From assembly GCF_900100115.1 (NCBI RefSeq), contig NZ_FNKL01000001.1, positions 930,001 through 994,000 on the forward strand: a DNA stretch of 64,000 bases. The letters run 5' to 3'. This DNA is from Chryseobacterium soldanellicola (GTDB lineage Bacteria > Bacteroidota > Bacteroidia > Flavobacteriales > Weeksellaceae). Made by a program: the position numbers and the translations under genes. The notes beneath the pieces are model-generated. The model saw only the letters and a program-made list of their open reading frames with translations. It searched no databases and had not been told where the DNA came from. Below, in pieces: positions 1 to 7,637 of the stretch; the stretch's first letter is position 1; each line of letters begins with the position of its first letter.

Positions 1-880
1 GTGTAGGCTCCTTATCCTTCGTGGCTGTTGCCTTTTCACTTTCTGAAAAATCAAAAAGTTCCTTCATCTTATCGATAAATCCTTTTTCCTCTTTCTTACT
101 TTTAGGCTTTTGTTCCGCGGGAGAACCTTTCGCTTTCGGCTGATGACTAACTGAATTCTTTTGAGCAGTCGTATGTTTTGGTTCCTGAGATTTTCCGTAA
201 AGAGGATGAGTTATGGTTACATTTTCAGATTCGTGCTTTTTATTTTTAAAGTATTCTACTGTTACATAAAATTCCAATTGTCCGTCATGCTCACCTCTCA
301 TTGCTTTTTTCATTAAACCTTCCGTGAGGGTAAATTCTGCCGTTGCAATTCCGTTGCTCATTTTCACTTTTGCGGTTTTTGAAGCCACCAAAAGATTTTT
401 TGGATCGTGTCCTTTTCCCTTCGCATCATCTTCCCAAAGCGTAAAAAGTAGTTCTTCATTGGCAAGATTCACACAATGAGCTTTGGCAACTACCTTTTCC
501 AGAAAACTAAACGTATTTCCTTTTGCATCATCCGCGTAATGAAGCTCTACTTTACTGATCCCAGGAACTTTATTTTGCTGAGGATTAATAATCAAAGACA
601 TCGGTTCCTTACCTTCCGGTGTATGCAGATAGGCCTCCAGCCTGTACGTGTATCTCCATGATTTTTCACCAAACGTAAAACTGTTCACCCCCACTTTTTT
701 AATTCCCGTAGACGTAAATTTTCCGTTATCCCTTTTCCGGAACAGTTCCCAGGTAACTGCTGCAGGATTTCTTTCCAATATGGGTGTATCCGGATACCAT
801 TCTGCAATCGCATACAACGTTTCCACGCCTACTTTGGGCGATGTATTTCCGGCTATTCTATAGACTCCTTTTTTCAACAT
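1..880 (-). CDS. T6SS effector N-terminal part (cut by window edge)
   Basis: Partial gene of 293 codons, open to the window edge, starting at an ATG 9 bases after the DUF4280 gene. The first ~215 residues align by eye with the N-terminal region of the large effector at 7638-10055: both have an 'L(Y/W)EDDA' segment followed by 'PKN', and both end the region with a 'V..P.Y' stretch. Residues after ~230 are a lysine-, serine- and proline-rich linker (KAKGSP, KPKSKKEEK), so the toxic domain should lie beyond the window. Its place directly behind a PAAR-like protein is that of a T6SS cargo effector. The activity cannot be read from what is visible. Confidence 0.7.
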   Translation of the reverse strand, partial: MLKKGVYRIAGNTSPKVGVETLYAIAEWYPDTPILERNPAAVTWELFRKRDNGKFTSTGIKKVGVNSFTFGEKSWRYTYRLEAYLHTPEGKEPMSLIINPQQNKVPGISKVELHYADDAKGNTFSFLEKVVAKAHCVNLANEELLFTLWEDDAKGKGHDPKNLLVASKTAKVKMSNGIATAEFTLTEGLMKKAMRGEHDGQLEFYVTVEYFKNKKHESENVTITHPLYGKSQEPKHTTAQKNSVSHQPKAKGSPAEQKPKSKKEEKGFIDKMKELFDFSESEKATATKDKEPT

Positions 881-889
881 ATTCTATAA

Positions 890-1366
890 TTAATAAGCAT
901 CGATATCCTTTTCTTCCAGATCATCCAAAACCTCATCAACATTCATTAAAGGACTCATTAAATGAATTTTTAAAGAACTAACATTTTTAAGATTCTGCTT
1001 TCCGAGCTCTATGGTTTGTCCATGTTTTATAATGGTAATGCAGTCTTTACTTCCCATAGGGCAGGTTGCCTTACTGTCTTCGAGCAAAACTTTTCCGCCA
1101 TTATCCTCGAGAATAATTTTCTCATAGTAACCGCTCCATTCTGTAACCGTGACCTGACAAGGGTTATTATTCATCTTGGAACAGTTTCCGAAAGTATTAT
1201 TCTGAAAAGTCTTTCCGATATCTTTATGTGTAGCCGTCAATTTATAACTGCCGTCTTTATCGTTGATATACCGCTTACGCTGTGTTTTTACTTTGAGCTG
1301 ATCCGGAACAGTCCCAAATTGGCAGGAACAGGTTGCTCCCTGACAGACTAAATATTTTTCACCCAT
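890..1366 (-). CDS. DUF4280 PAAR-like spike-tip protein (copy 2)
   Basis: 158 residues of the DUF4280 family, which is PAAR-like and is expected to cap the VgrG spike of the T6SS and carry cargo. Cysteines occur at the N-terminus (LVCQGATCSCQFG), in the middle (FGNCSKMNNNPC) and at ATCPMGSKDC. The first ~120 residues are nearly the same as those of the second copy at 10074-10556, while the last ~35 residues are acidic and diverged. It lies 1 base after the LysM/adaptor gene and 9 bases before the truncated effector, so the three read as one loading cassette. Confidence 0.85.
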   Translation of the reverse strand: MGEKYLVCQGATCSCQFGTVPDQLKVKTQRKRYINDKDGSYKLTATHKDIGKTFQNNTFGNCSKMNNNPCQVTVTEWSGYYEKIILEDNGGKVLLEDSKATCPMGSKDCITIIKHGQTIELGKQNLKNVSSLKIHLMSPLMNVDEVLDDLEEKDIDAY

Positions 1367-1367
1367 T

Positions 1368-2336
1368 TTATGTGATTTGTGTTATGACAATATTTAAATT
1401 TTCAAACCAGTCTTTTAATTTTATCTCTGCAGACTGGAGAATATGTGTTTTTATATCTATATGATAATCAGCTTCGGCGACAATTTCTTCCGTGTGATCC
1501 GGTCTTGTTATTTCCTGCGAAATTGTATATGTCTGATCTTCTTTTTCACCTTTTACAACCCTGTTCATAAGATCAAAATTATAATTCAGCAAATTAATTT
1601 TCTTCTGATTTATTCCATCTGCATACCCTCCCAAATACGAATTCAAAAGCAGTTTCCAAAGCAGATTTTCATTCAGCATTTTTTTTAACTTCTCAATATC
1701 AGATAAGCTCGATTCTATTTTATCTAAAAATATTTTTCCGATATTTCCTTCAAAAAATTCATACAGATCTTCTTTTTTGCTTTTCCAGTTTGCTTTTAAA
1801 TCATGAGAATTGTTAATTTTTTCAATGATCCCTAGCTTATTAATTATCAATTCTATCGGAAATAAATTTTCATTAATATCATCCGCCATTTTTTCCACAG
1901 AGCTATCGGGCTCTTCATTATTTCCTCTTTTCTGATTGATTTTCAGATGAAACTTTTCTTCATTTTCCATTACATGTTCAATTTCAAGAAGAAATGAACT
2001 GCTGTCATTTTTATCATTAACAGTGATCAGATATTGATGTCTACCCTTATAAAAAGGAAAATCAAAATACCTTTTGAGAAGTCTGTTTTGCTGCTTTTCA
2101 AACTGTTCATTAATTCTGCTTTTCCGTGTGTCCAACACTTTCAGAATATCTTTTTGCTGAGGAATAAAAAGCTCTTCTCCGGCAGCGACGGTCCACCCGA
2201 TACAGTTTTTCACATTCGGCACATTGTTATTATGAAAATCGCGCAACATTTCAACCTCAGGAATATTATACATTCCTGCAATAAGCTCCAGGGTTTCTCC
2301 TTTTTCAACGATATGTGTTTTTATATAAAAATCCAT
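1368..2336 (-). CDS. LysM-domain T6SS adaptor-like protein
   Basis: About 322 residues from the ATG at 2336. A TTG at 2342 would add two residues and overlap the tssE stop, and is less likely. Residues ~5-60 form a LysM-type fold: 'HIVEKGETLELIAG', then 'GWTVAAGEELFIP'. The remaining ~260 residues have no family I know, but around residues 150-240 they resemble the protein at 10558-11367: a conserved 'LK..W KS K..LYEFFEG' stretch, then a coiled-coil-like run and 'LLWKLLLNSYLGG'. Both proteins stand directly before a DUF4280 gene, so I infer a role in loading the tip or effector. LysM probably binds another baseplate or tip part, or peptidoglycan. Confidence 0.6.
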   Translation of the reverse strand: MDFYIKTHIVEKGETLELIAGMYNIPEVEMLRDFHNNNVPNVKNCIGWTVAAGEELFIPQQKDILKVLDTRKSRINEQFEKQQNRLLKRYFDFPFYKGRHQYLITVNDKNDSSSFLLEIEHVMENEEKFHLKINQKRGNNEEPDSSVEKMADDINENLFPIELIINKLGIIEKINNSHDLKANWKSKKEDLYEFFEGNIGKIFLDKIESSLSDIEKLKKMLNENLLWKLLLNSYLGGYADGINQKKINLLNYNFDLMNRVVKGEKEDQTYTISQEITRPDHTEEIVAEADYHIDIKTHILQSAEIKLKDWFENLNIVITQIT

Positions 2337-2338
2337 AA

Positions 2339-2767
2339 TCAATAAGATAAAGGTCCGACGAAAAAAGAGCTTTGAAACAAAAACGGACGATTGGTTTCCA
2401 ACACAAGACCTTTTACAGAAATATGCACCTGTTTTTTCATTCTCTTTTTTCCTGATGTGCCGATGTTGTGGTCATTAATCAACACATCAACATCTTTTAA
2501 TTCGAGTCTTTTTTCATGGATTACCACCGCTTTTTTTAATGAATTCCCTATGAATTCCTTCAAAATATTGTCGCTTTTAAGAAGGTCAAAATCCATTTCC
2601 CATATCTCTGATCCAAAAGATTCATCAAACTTGCATTCACCCAAAGATGTTGTGGCAATAAGAAATATTTGCTGCGCAATAGAGTTATCTATTGATATTT
2701 TTTCTGTATCTTTTCTTTCGGTTATGGCACCGAAATCAACCGGTATTTTATAATAAATTCCTTTCAT
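2339..2767 (-). CDS. tssE: T6SS baseplate wedge protein TssE (gp25-like)
   Basis: 142 residues, matching the small GPW/gp25 family of phage-like baseplates. The family's core features are visible: an N-terminal strand, 'IDNSIAQQIFLIATTSLGEC', the 'F.ESFGSEIWEMDF' stretch that corresponds to the gp25 segment before the EPR-type motif, and the C-terminal strand pair ending 'QSSFFVGP'. TssE joins sheath to baseplate in the cytoplasm. It sits 12 bases behind an unknown gene, and its stop overlaps the TTG preceding the LysM gene start. Confidence 0.82.
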   Translation of the reverse strand: MKGIYYKIPVDFGAITERKDTEKISIDNSIAQQIFLIATTSLGECKFDESFGSEIWEMDFDLLKSDNILKEFIGNSLKKAVVIHEKRLELKDVDVLINDHNIGTSGKKRMKKQVHISVKGLVLETNRPFLFQSSFFVGPLSY

Positions 2768-2779
2768 TTGTGTTGGGTT

Positions 2780-3475
2780 TTATAAATAAATCAATTTTCT
2801 GATTTTTCCTTCTTCATCAATTTCAAAATTCTTCGGAATATTTTTCCTTTTTACAATGTGCAGCTCAATTTTCGGGGTAAGCTTCAGCATTTTTTCTCTG
2901 TACATCATGTTTACTATAAAACTTTGCCCATCATTATGATTTACGACGATAAAATATTGAGAGATATTTTCCTGTTTTTGAAAATCATTAATATTTCCTG
3001 CATAGATTATTATATTTTTTCCGTTTCCGTTTAATGTATAACTAAGGCTATTTTCTGAAAGGCTTCTATATTTCGACAATTCAAATTTCTCCAGATTTTC
3101 AGACTGTGGTTCAAATGGAATATTTTCATATAAAAAAGAAGTTTTATCAAATTTTTTAAACCCTAAAAAAGACAAAAAGCTCATTTTAGTTTTTGTCTGC
3201 ATAAAATTCAATGTATCCCTTGTCACTTGAAAAACCTCTGTTTCATTGGTTTTATCATCTGTAACTGTTAATTTATAAGTGGGGATTTCAACTTCCTGAT
3301 TTCCTATTTTCAGTTGAATTTTTCCTGCTTCCTGATCAGAAATTATTATTGTGATCGTGTACGTTTTAAGTTGAGAATCTGTTTTTACAATAATTTCGCC
3401 TTCATCTTTCGGTGATGAAGTATGTTGACGCGTTACAATGCCGAGATTCAGATTAAGTTCCGGAAGAGGACACAT
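2780..3475 (-). CDS. T6SS-locus protein of unknown function
   Basis: 231 residues, no signal peptide and no membrane segment. I do not recognise the family. It is rich in beta-strand-like sequence, with alternating hydrophobics such as 'YTITIIISD' and 'IQLKIGNQEVEIPTYKLTV'. It overlaps the end of the preceding secreted-protein gene by 23 bases, which suggests translational coupling. Its position among tssO, tssE and the tip genes argues for an accessory T6SSiii part rather than an unrelated gene. Cytoplasmic location is inferred only from the lack of a signal. Confidence 0.5.
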   Translation of the reverse strand: MCPLPELNLNLGIVTRQHTSSPKDEGEIIVKTDSQLKTYTITIIISDQEAGKIQLKIGNQEVEIPTYKLTVTDDKTNETEVFQVTRDTLNFMQTKTKMSFLSFLGFKKFDKTSFLYENIPFEPQSENLEKFELSKYRSLSENSLSYTLNGNGKNIIIYAGNINDFQKQENISQYFIVVNHNDGQSFIVNMMYREKMLKLTPKIELHIVKRKNIPKNFEIDEEGKIRKLIYL

Positions 3476-4037
3476 TTTCTTTTTGTTTTTTAATTTTAAC
3501 CTGATCTGTTTTTTTCACGCCGTATGCTGAAAGACAATCTATCTGATTATCAAAATTGGTATTATCAGTATCACTTACATAATATTCATAGTTTTTTTTA
3601 TAGGTATACACTTTAATTAAAGTGATCTCATTTCCGCGTAATTTTTCGAGCTCCTTCTTTGTTAATTGTTTGGCAAAAAAGCCTTCGCAATTCAAGGGAT
3701 ATTCATTTTTAAGAGTAATAATTTCACCTGATTTAAAATAGATATCTACATTTTTATCTTTCTTAATACATACATTTTTCGCTATAATCTGTAAATACAG
3801 GAATATTTTATTTTTCCTTTTCCCTAGCTGTATAGTGCTGTATGTAAGCTCCTCATTATTTGCCCTCAACTGCAATGGTGGTGTGCTTGCGAAAAACTCT
3901 CTGTCTAATTTCTGTTTATTTTGTACAATTCCGCAATCAAAACTGACAAAAGCAGAATCTGAAGAAAGCTTCTGTGCTTTAAGAAACACAGAAAACAAAA
4001 GGCAAAAGAGAATAATTTTAACTTTATTGTTATTCAT
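3453..4037 (-). CDS. Periplasmic T6SS-locus protein of unknown function
   Basis: 194 residues with a clear signal peptide (MNNNKVKIILFCLLFSVFLKAQ, cleavage after the A-Q region around residue 21). The mature part has four cysteines at roughly 35, 89, 118 and 168, which could form two disulfides, and a 'VDIYFKSGEIITLKNEYPLNC' segment of a kind seen in small secreted Bacteroidota proteins. It follows tssO by 9 bases. A periplasmic accessory part of the membrane complex is a fair guess, but nothing visible proves it. Confidence 0.5.
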   Translation of the reverse strand: MNNNKVKIILFCLLFSVFLKAQKLSSDSAFVSFDCGIVQNKQKLDREFFASTPPLQLRANNEELTYSTIQLGKRKNKIFLYLQIIAKNVCIKKDKNVDIYFKSGEIITLKNEYPLNCEGFFAKQLTKKELEKLRGNEITLIKVYTYKKNYEYYVSDTDNTNFDNQIDCLSAYGVKKTDQVKIKKQKENVSSSGT

Positions 4038-4046
4038 ATTGGAAAT

Positions 4047-4559
4047 TTATTGTGCCTGATAAAGCTGTCTGCAGACTTCTAGATCAGTCTTCATCTTATC
4101 ATATTCCGCTTTCAGTGTTTTATTGATCGAGCTCAGGCTGTCCATTGTCATTTGATTTCCAGAAAGTTGCTTGATCTGCTTTTTGGCATCAATTAAATCT
4201 TTATATCCGATAATCGCATTATTATACATCACTTTATTTTTCAGTGTATCTTTCGGAAGCTGCTTATACATATCCGCAAGAATTGACAGTGCCAGTTTTT
4301 CATTAAAAAAATCATTTTGCTGAGGTATGCCGATAGAATCTGTTGCTGCTTTTACTTTTTCCAGTTGAAATGAGAATTTATCCTGAGTTTCCATTTCTTT
4401 TTTCATTTTGGCATTTTCAGATTTCAATAAACTGTTTTCCTTAAAAGGAAAATAAGCATTGAATAAAATGGCTGTGACCAGAATAACAACCGTAATAATA
4501 AAAAACAGAATGAAGAATGAAAAAGCTTTTGAGCGTTCTTTTTTATTTAGTACTTCCAT
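4047..4559 (-). CDS. tssO: T6SSiii membrane complex protein TssO
   Basis: About 170 residues from the ATG at 4559; a TTG at 4571 would add four residues. It has a short basic cytoplasmic end (NKKERSKAF), one strong membrane helix (residues ~15-37, FILFFIITVVILVTAILF), and a long helical, coiled-coil-like periplasmic part to the C-terminus. This layout, next to tssK in a Bacteroidota T6SS, fits TssO, one of the TssN-TssR proteins that replace TssJLM in subtype iii. The assignment rests on layout and context. Confidence 0.72.
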   Translation of the reverse strand: MEVLNKKERSKAFSFFILFFIITVVILVTAILFNAYFPFKENSLLKSENAKMKKEMETQDKFSFQLEKVKAATDSIGIPQQNDFFNEKLALSILADMYKQLPKDTLKNKVMYNNAIIGYKDLIDAKKQIKQLSGNQMTMDSLSSINKTLKAEYDKMKTDLEVCRQLYQAQ

Positions 4560-4576
4560 AATTTGTGTCAAATATT

Positions 4577-5737
4577 TTAATCCGCGAGGAAAGTTTTACT
4601 ACGTTTTGCATGAACTACGGAATCCCTTTCATCTGTATTTTCAGATACGAAAATGCTTCCATCCCGTTTTTTACCAATATAATCAAGCCTGCTAAGTACA
4701 GAATAGAGCTCTTCCAATGTTTTCATAAACCTCAGAATCTTTGCAATTGTTAAATCCATCTGATTGTGAATATATTCTGTATTGATGACTTCTGAGAAAA
4801 TTATTTCGAAATTACCCTGGCTTACATTGCACCATTCAGCGAAATAATTTAACATTTCTTCTTTTCCCGAACCGGATCTTGCGTCGATAAAATTTTTGAT
4901 CGTACGTGCCAATGCGACAACCGACAATAACATGTTTGCAGGCTCAGAATGTGGTGACAGCCATCTGAATCTGTTGATTTCCATTCCAAGATAATTCAAT
5001 GTTTTGTCTGTCATTAATTCCATCATGACAGCCAGTGAATTTGTTTGTTTTTTACTGTAAATTTTTTGGGCAATCTGTACTGAATACAATTCTATCTGGC
5101 CGTAAAACCGATCAATTTCCATATACAATTCCTGTAATTTCCTGTGGCTTGAAACGCAAACACATGGCGGAATATAGTTTTCGTCAATCCGTGATTCGTT
5201 TGCACTGACCAATATTTTTCCGATCGTTAAATAATTTGTACCCAGTCCCAACCTATTTTTTATTTCATTTTCGGGAATCAGGTTCAGGGAATATTCCGGT
5301 TGCGTAAATGGATATCTCGGAGGGTTTTCATCCGGATCAGGCTCTCCATGAGGCGTTCTTGTAAAATGACTGACAGAAAGACACGCTAAAAGAACGATGC
5401 TTTCATTGTCTTTAATTTCATAAGCGGCCTCCGGATAAGGCAAAGAAAGGGCAATCGATTCTGCCGTTCCTTCTCCAATATCAATTCTTGAACCATTGGG
5501 AGTAATGGCATAACACTGTTCTACTCTAATTCTTAACAATTTATGATTATCAATAATCAGATTCATCTTAATAGATTCATTTACAGGCAATAACCCGTAA
5601 TTAATCATTGATGTGTGAATCCCTACCGAATCTCTCACAGAGTCACTTATAAAATCCTGAACCGCAGTGAAATGTGTTTTGTTGATTTTCATTCCGTCGA
5701 TCCAGTTTACGGGGAAATGGTTTAATTTTTCTATCAT
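4577..5737 (-). CDS. tssK: T6SS baseplate protein TssK
   Basis: 386 residues. The N-terminus has the TssK (VasE/ImpJ) signature 'VNWIDGMKINKTHF' in which the W.(D/E)GM...HF pattern is conserved, then 'NYGLLPV', as in the family's shoulder domain. The family is normally about 400-450 residues, so this is slightly short, as expected for subtype iii. TssK trimers link the baseplate to the membrane complex on the cytoplasmic side. It stands 5-17 bases before tssO, and about 100 bases of low-complexity AT-rich sequence separate it from the immunity-like gene upstream. Confidence 0.85.
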   Translation of the reverse strand: MIEKLNHFPVNWIDGMKINKTHFTAVQDFISDSVRDSVGIHTSMINYGLLPVNESIKMNLIIDNHKLLRIRVEQCYAITPNGSRIDIGEGTAESIALSLPYPEAAYEIKDNESIVLLACLSVSHFTRTPHGEPDPDENPPRYPFTQPEYSLNLIPENEIKNRLGLGTNYLTIGKILVSANESRIDENYIPPCVCVSSHRKLQELYMEIDRFYGQIELYSVQIAQKIYSKKQTNSLAVMMELMTDKTLNYLGMEINRFRWLSPHSEPANMLLSVVALARTIKNFIDARSGSGKEEMLNYFAEWCNVSQGNFEIIFSEVINTEYIHNQMDLTIAKILRFMKTLEELYSVLSRLDYIGKKRDGSIFVSENTDERDSVVHAKRSKTFLAD

Positions 5738-5833
5738 TTTGTTGTTGTTTTTTATTTTTTATTTAATTTTTTTACTGTCCTTTTTTAAATAAAACAGTAG
5801 TATAACTATTAAATATTTTTTGTAATCTTTCTT

Positions 5834-6104
5834 TTAATCATTACATCTCTCTAATACAATTGGATTTTTATCTTTACTGAAAGGGTTTTCTAAGAAATCC
5901 ATTTGATTTTTCTTTAGATTATAAAACCCTAACCATTTAAATTCTAAATGATTATTATCAATTACTTTAATTTCAGCAATTTCATCTTTCATTGAAAAAT
6001 TATTCCAATCTAGGTCCTTATTTTCACCTGATACCCCAGTAAGAAAATTATATATTATACCGTAAATATTTCCGTTTTTTTTAGACGTTATAGAAATAGA
6101 TACC
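5834..6104 (-). pseudogene. Frameshifted C-terminal part of the immunity-like gene
   Basis: Directly after the end of the upstream reading frame, a different frame stays open for about 90 codons down to a TAA at 5834-5836. It has a plausible protein composition (VSISITSKKNG..., ending ...NPIVLERCND). The two frames meet at the CCC run at 6103-6105 (GGG on the coding strand). One extra G there would join them into a protein of about 312 residues, reading 'PKISG-VSISITS'. So this is either a real one-base deletion, a slippage site or a sequencing error. Confidence 0.65.
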
Positions 6105-6771
6105 CACTTATTTTAGGAGTATAAAAATTAAATTGCCCTTCATCATCTACAAAATAAAAGCTAGGTTTTGACTCAGAGCATTTACCATATTGATAGTTAC
6201 CTGCAATTATTTTAGAATTTACTGAATCTTTATCTATAATATTATTTTGAGTGTCAATATATGTTTCATCTTCATTTATATAATTTAAAATACTTGCAAT
6301 ATTATTAACTTGTATATCATATATTTTAAAATTTTCTTCTACTTTTAAATAAGTACAGTTTAGTGATTTATCATAACTATTTTTAATGCACATTTTAAAT
6401 AAATCATCTTTAACATGATTAATATTAATTGACTTCTGCCAGTTGGAATCTACATCTTGAGCATTTATGACTGGATCATAATCCATATCTATTTTTTTAA
6501 GTTTTTCATATAGCTTACTTGTCATATATTTTCGCTTAATTAAATCAAGATCATTTTCACTTGTATTATCTACGTTCTCCATTGCAGAAAAATAAAGGCT
6601 ATAAAATTTATTTAATTCTTTTATTACTTTATCATTATATTGATAACCAATAGTAGGTTCAACCAATTTTTTTGTCGATTTATTTTCTTGACTACGAGCA
6701 TAAAATGAAACTGTAATCAATAAAAAGATAACTATTTCTTTAATTTTCATATTAATATTGTTTATTTCCAT
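6088..6771 (-). CDS. Secreted putative T6SS immunity protein (frame broken near its end)
   Basis: 227 residues as read, with a signal peptide (hydrophobic core EIVIFLLITVSFY, cleavage near SFYARSQ). The start may be the ATG at 6771 or, better for the signal peptide, the one at 6750. The mature part is charged and beta/alpha mixed; it resembles the small secreted DUF3828-like proteins only loosely. The reading frame ends early, see the next-frame continuation at 5834-6104. The ATG at 6771 overlaps the stop of a short toxin-tip-like fragment (6762-6869), the usual arrangement of a toxin end and its immunity gene. Periplasmic protection against a peptidoglycan- or periplasm-acting toxin is inferred. 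It is very AT-rich compared with the core genes. Confidence 0.55.
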   Translation of the reverse strand: MEINNINMKIKEIVIFLLITVSFYARSQENKSTKKLVEPTIGYQYNDKVIKELNKFYSLYFSAMENVDNTSENDLDLIKRKYMTSKLYEKLKKIDMDYDPVINAQDVDSNWQKSININHVKDDLFKMCIKNSYDKSLNCTYLKVEENFKIYDIQVNNIASILNYINEDETYIDTQNNIIDKDSVNSKIIAGNYQYGKCSESKPSFYFVDDEGQFNFYTPKISGYLFL

Positions 6772-6979
6772 CTATAAATATTATATCTAGGAGGATTATT
6801 TCTATATGAAGAGCCTGGCCACATATCTCTTTGTTTAAAATCAGAAAGCCATTGGCTCCCATTATACATACAAATATTATCCTTCTTTACTTAATTTTAT
6901 CATATGTTTCGTATGGCTCAGTAGATATGGTTGCTTCTCCATTTTTATTTTTAGATAAATATCCCAAATCTCCTTTTAT
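6762..6979 (-). pseudogene. Remnant of a displaced toxin C-terminal tip
   Basis: Two short open stretches in different frames follow each other here. The first (about 6979 to the TAA at 6887) encodes a ~30-residue piece including 'GDLGYLSKNKNG' and 'TEPYETYDKIK'. The second (up to the TAA at 6762-6764) encodes a piece with 'YNGSQWLSDFKQRDMWPGSS' and 'RYNIYRWK'. The composition (W, Y, G, N, K) is that of the end of a polymorphic toxin. One base shift would join them. The stop overlaps the next immunity-like start. No start codon leads the first piece. I read it as a relic of an older effector end, not a working gene. Confidence 0.45.
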
Positions 6980-7632
6980 TCAATTTCATTTCCATACAGC
7001 GAAATTTTATTTAAAAAATCATGATTCCAATTCTGGATATAAATATTTTGAAGTTCAGATGCCCAACCCGATGTTTCTTTTTTGTCGTTATCAAAATAAC
7101 ATGAAGAATAGTATTTACCCGTAATAAAATTAAATGATTTAGTATATTTATTTTTATTCTCTTTAGAATAGGTCAGATCATATCCAATAATTTGTATTTT
7201 CTTACTTTTAAGATTAAATCTAATTTTAATCTTTTCAATTAAATTCTTTTTCTCTCCTGAGTTATTAGGTACTGTAATATGATCTGCATAATCTATCCGA
7301 AACTCTATGATTTTATTTTTAATTACAGGATCACTTATATAATACGCTGAATACTTATTATTGTACAAAATACTATTATTTAGTATAGGTATTTCAATTG
7401 ATTTATTCAATGTAGATAAATGGACAGATAATTTAAAATTTAAAATTTTATTATCAGGTTTTGAAATAATTTCTACCTTATCTTTAATATCATCATCGTC
7501 AAAATATAATATTGTGGGTCGTTCAGATAATGTATCTATAGGAGATTTTGTGAAATTATCAATAATACCTTTTTTCTGACAAGAAATATTAATAACTGTT
7601 ACACACACTACCAAAAAAAATATTTTTTTCAT
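6976..7632 (-). CDS. Lipoprotein, candidate immunity protein of the adjacent effector
   Basis: 218 residues with a lipoprotein signal: hydrophobic core 'IFFLVVCVTVI' and lipobox ending in Cys18 (NISC). The ATG lies 5 bases after the effector's stop, the usual position of a cognate immunity gene. The mature protein has an aspartate-rich 'YFDDDDIKDKVEI' stretch like a calcium-binding loop of FG-GAP type, and many beta-strand-like runs. An envelope-anchored lipoprotein is the expected kind of protection against a peptidoglycan hydrolase acting in the periplasm. I do not recognise a named family. Confidence 0.6.
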   Translation of the reverse strand: MKKIFFLVVCVTVINISCQKKGIIDNFTKSPIDTLSERPTILYFDDDDIKDKVEIISKPDNKILNFKLSVHLSTLNKSIEIPILNNSILYNNKYSAYYISDPVIKNKIIEFRIDYADHITVPNNSGEKKNLIEKIKIRFNLKSKKIQIIGYDLTYSKENKNKYTKSFNFITGKYYSSCYFDNDKKETSGWASELQNIYIQNWNHDFLNKISLYGNEIE

Positions 7633-7637
7633 TTTGT

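Noticed and set aside
1016..1351. Open frame antisense to the DUF4280 gene, with a similar one at 10212-10541
   Set aside because: Both arise because the two DUF4280 genes are near-identical; the antisense proteins have no motif or promoter of their own.
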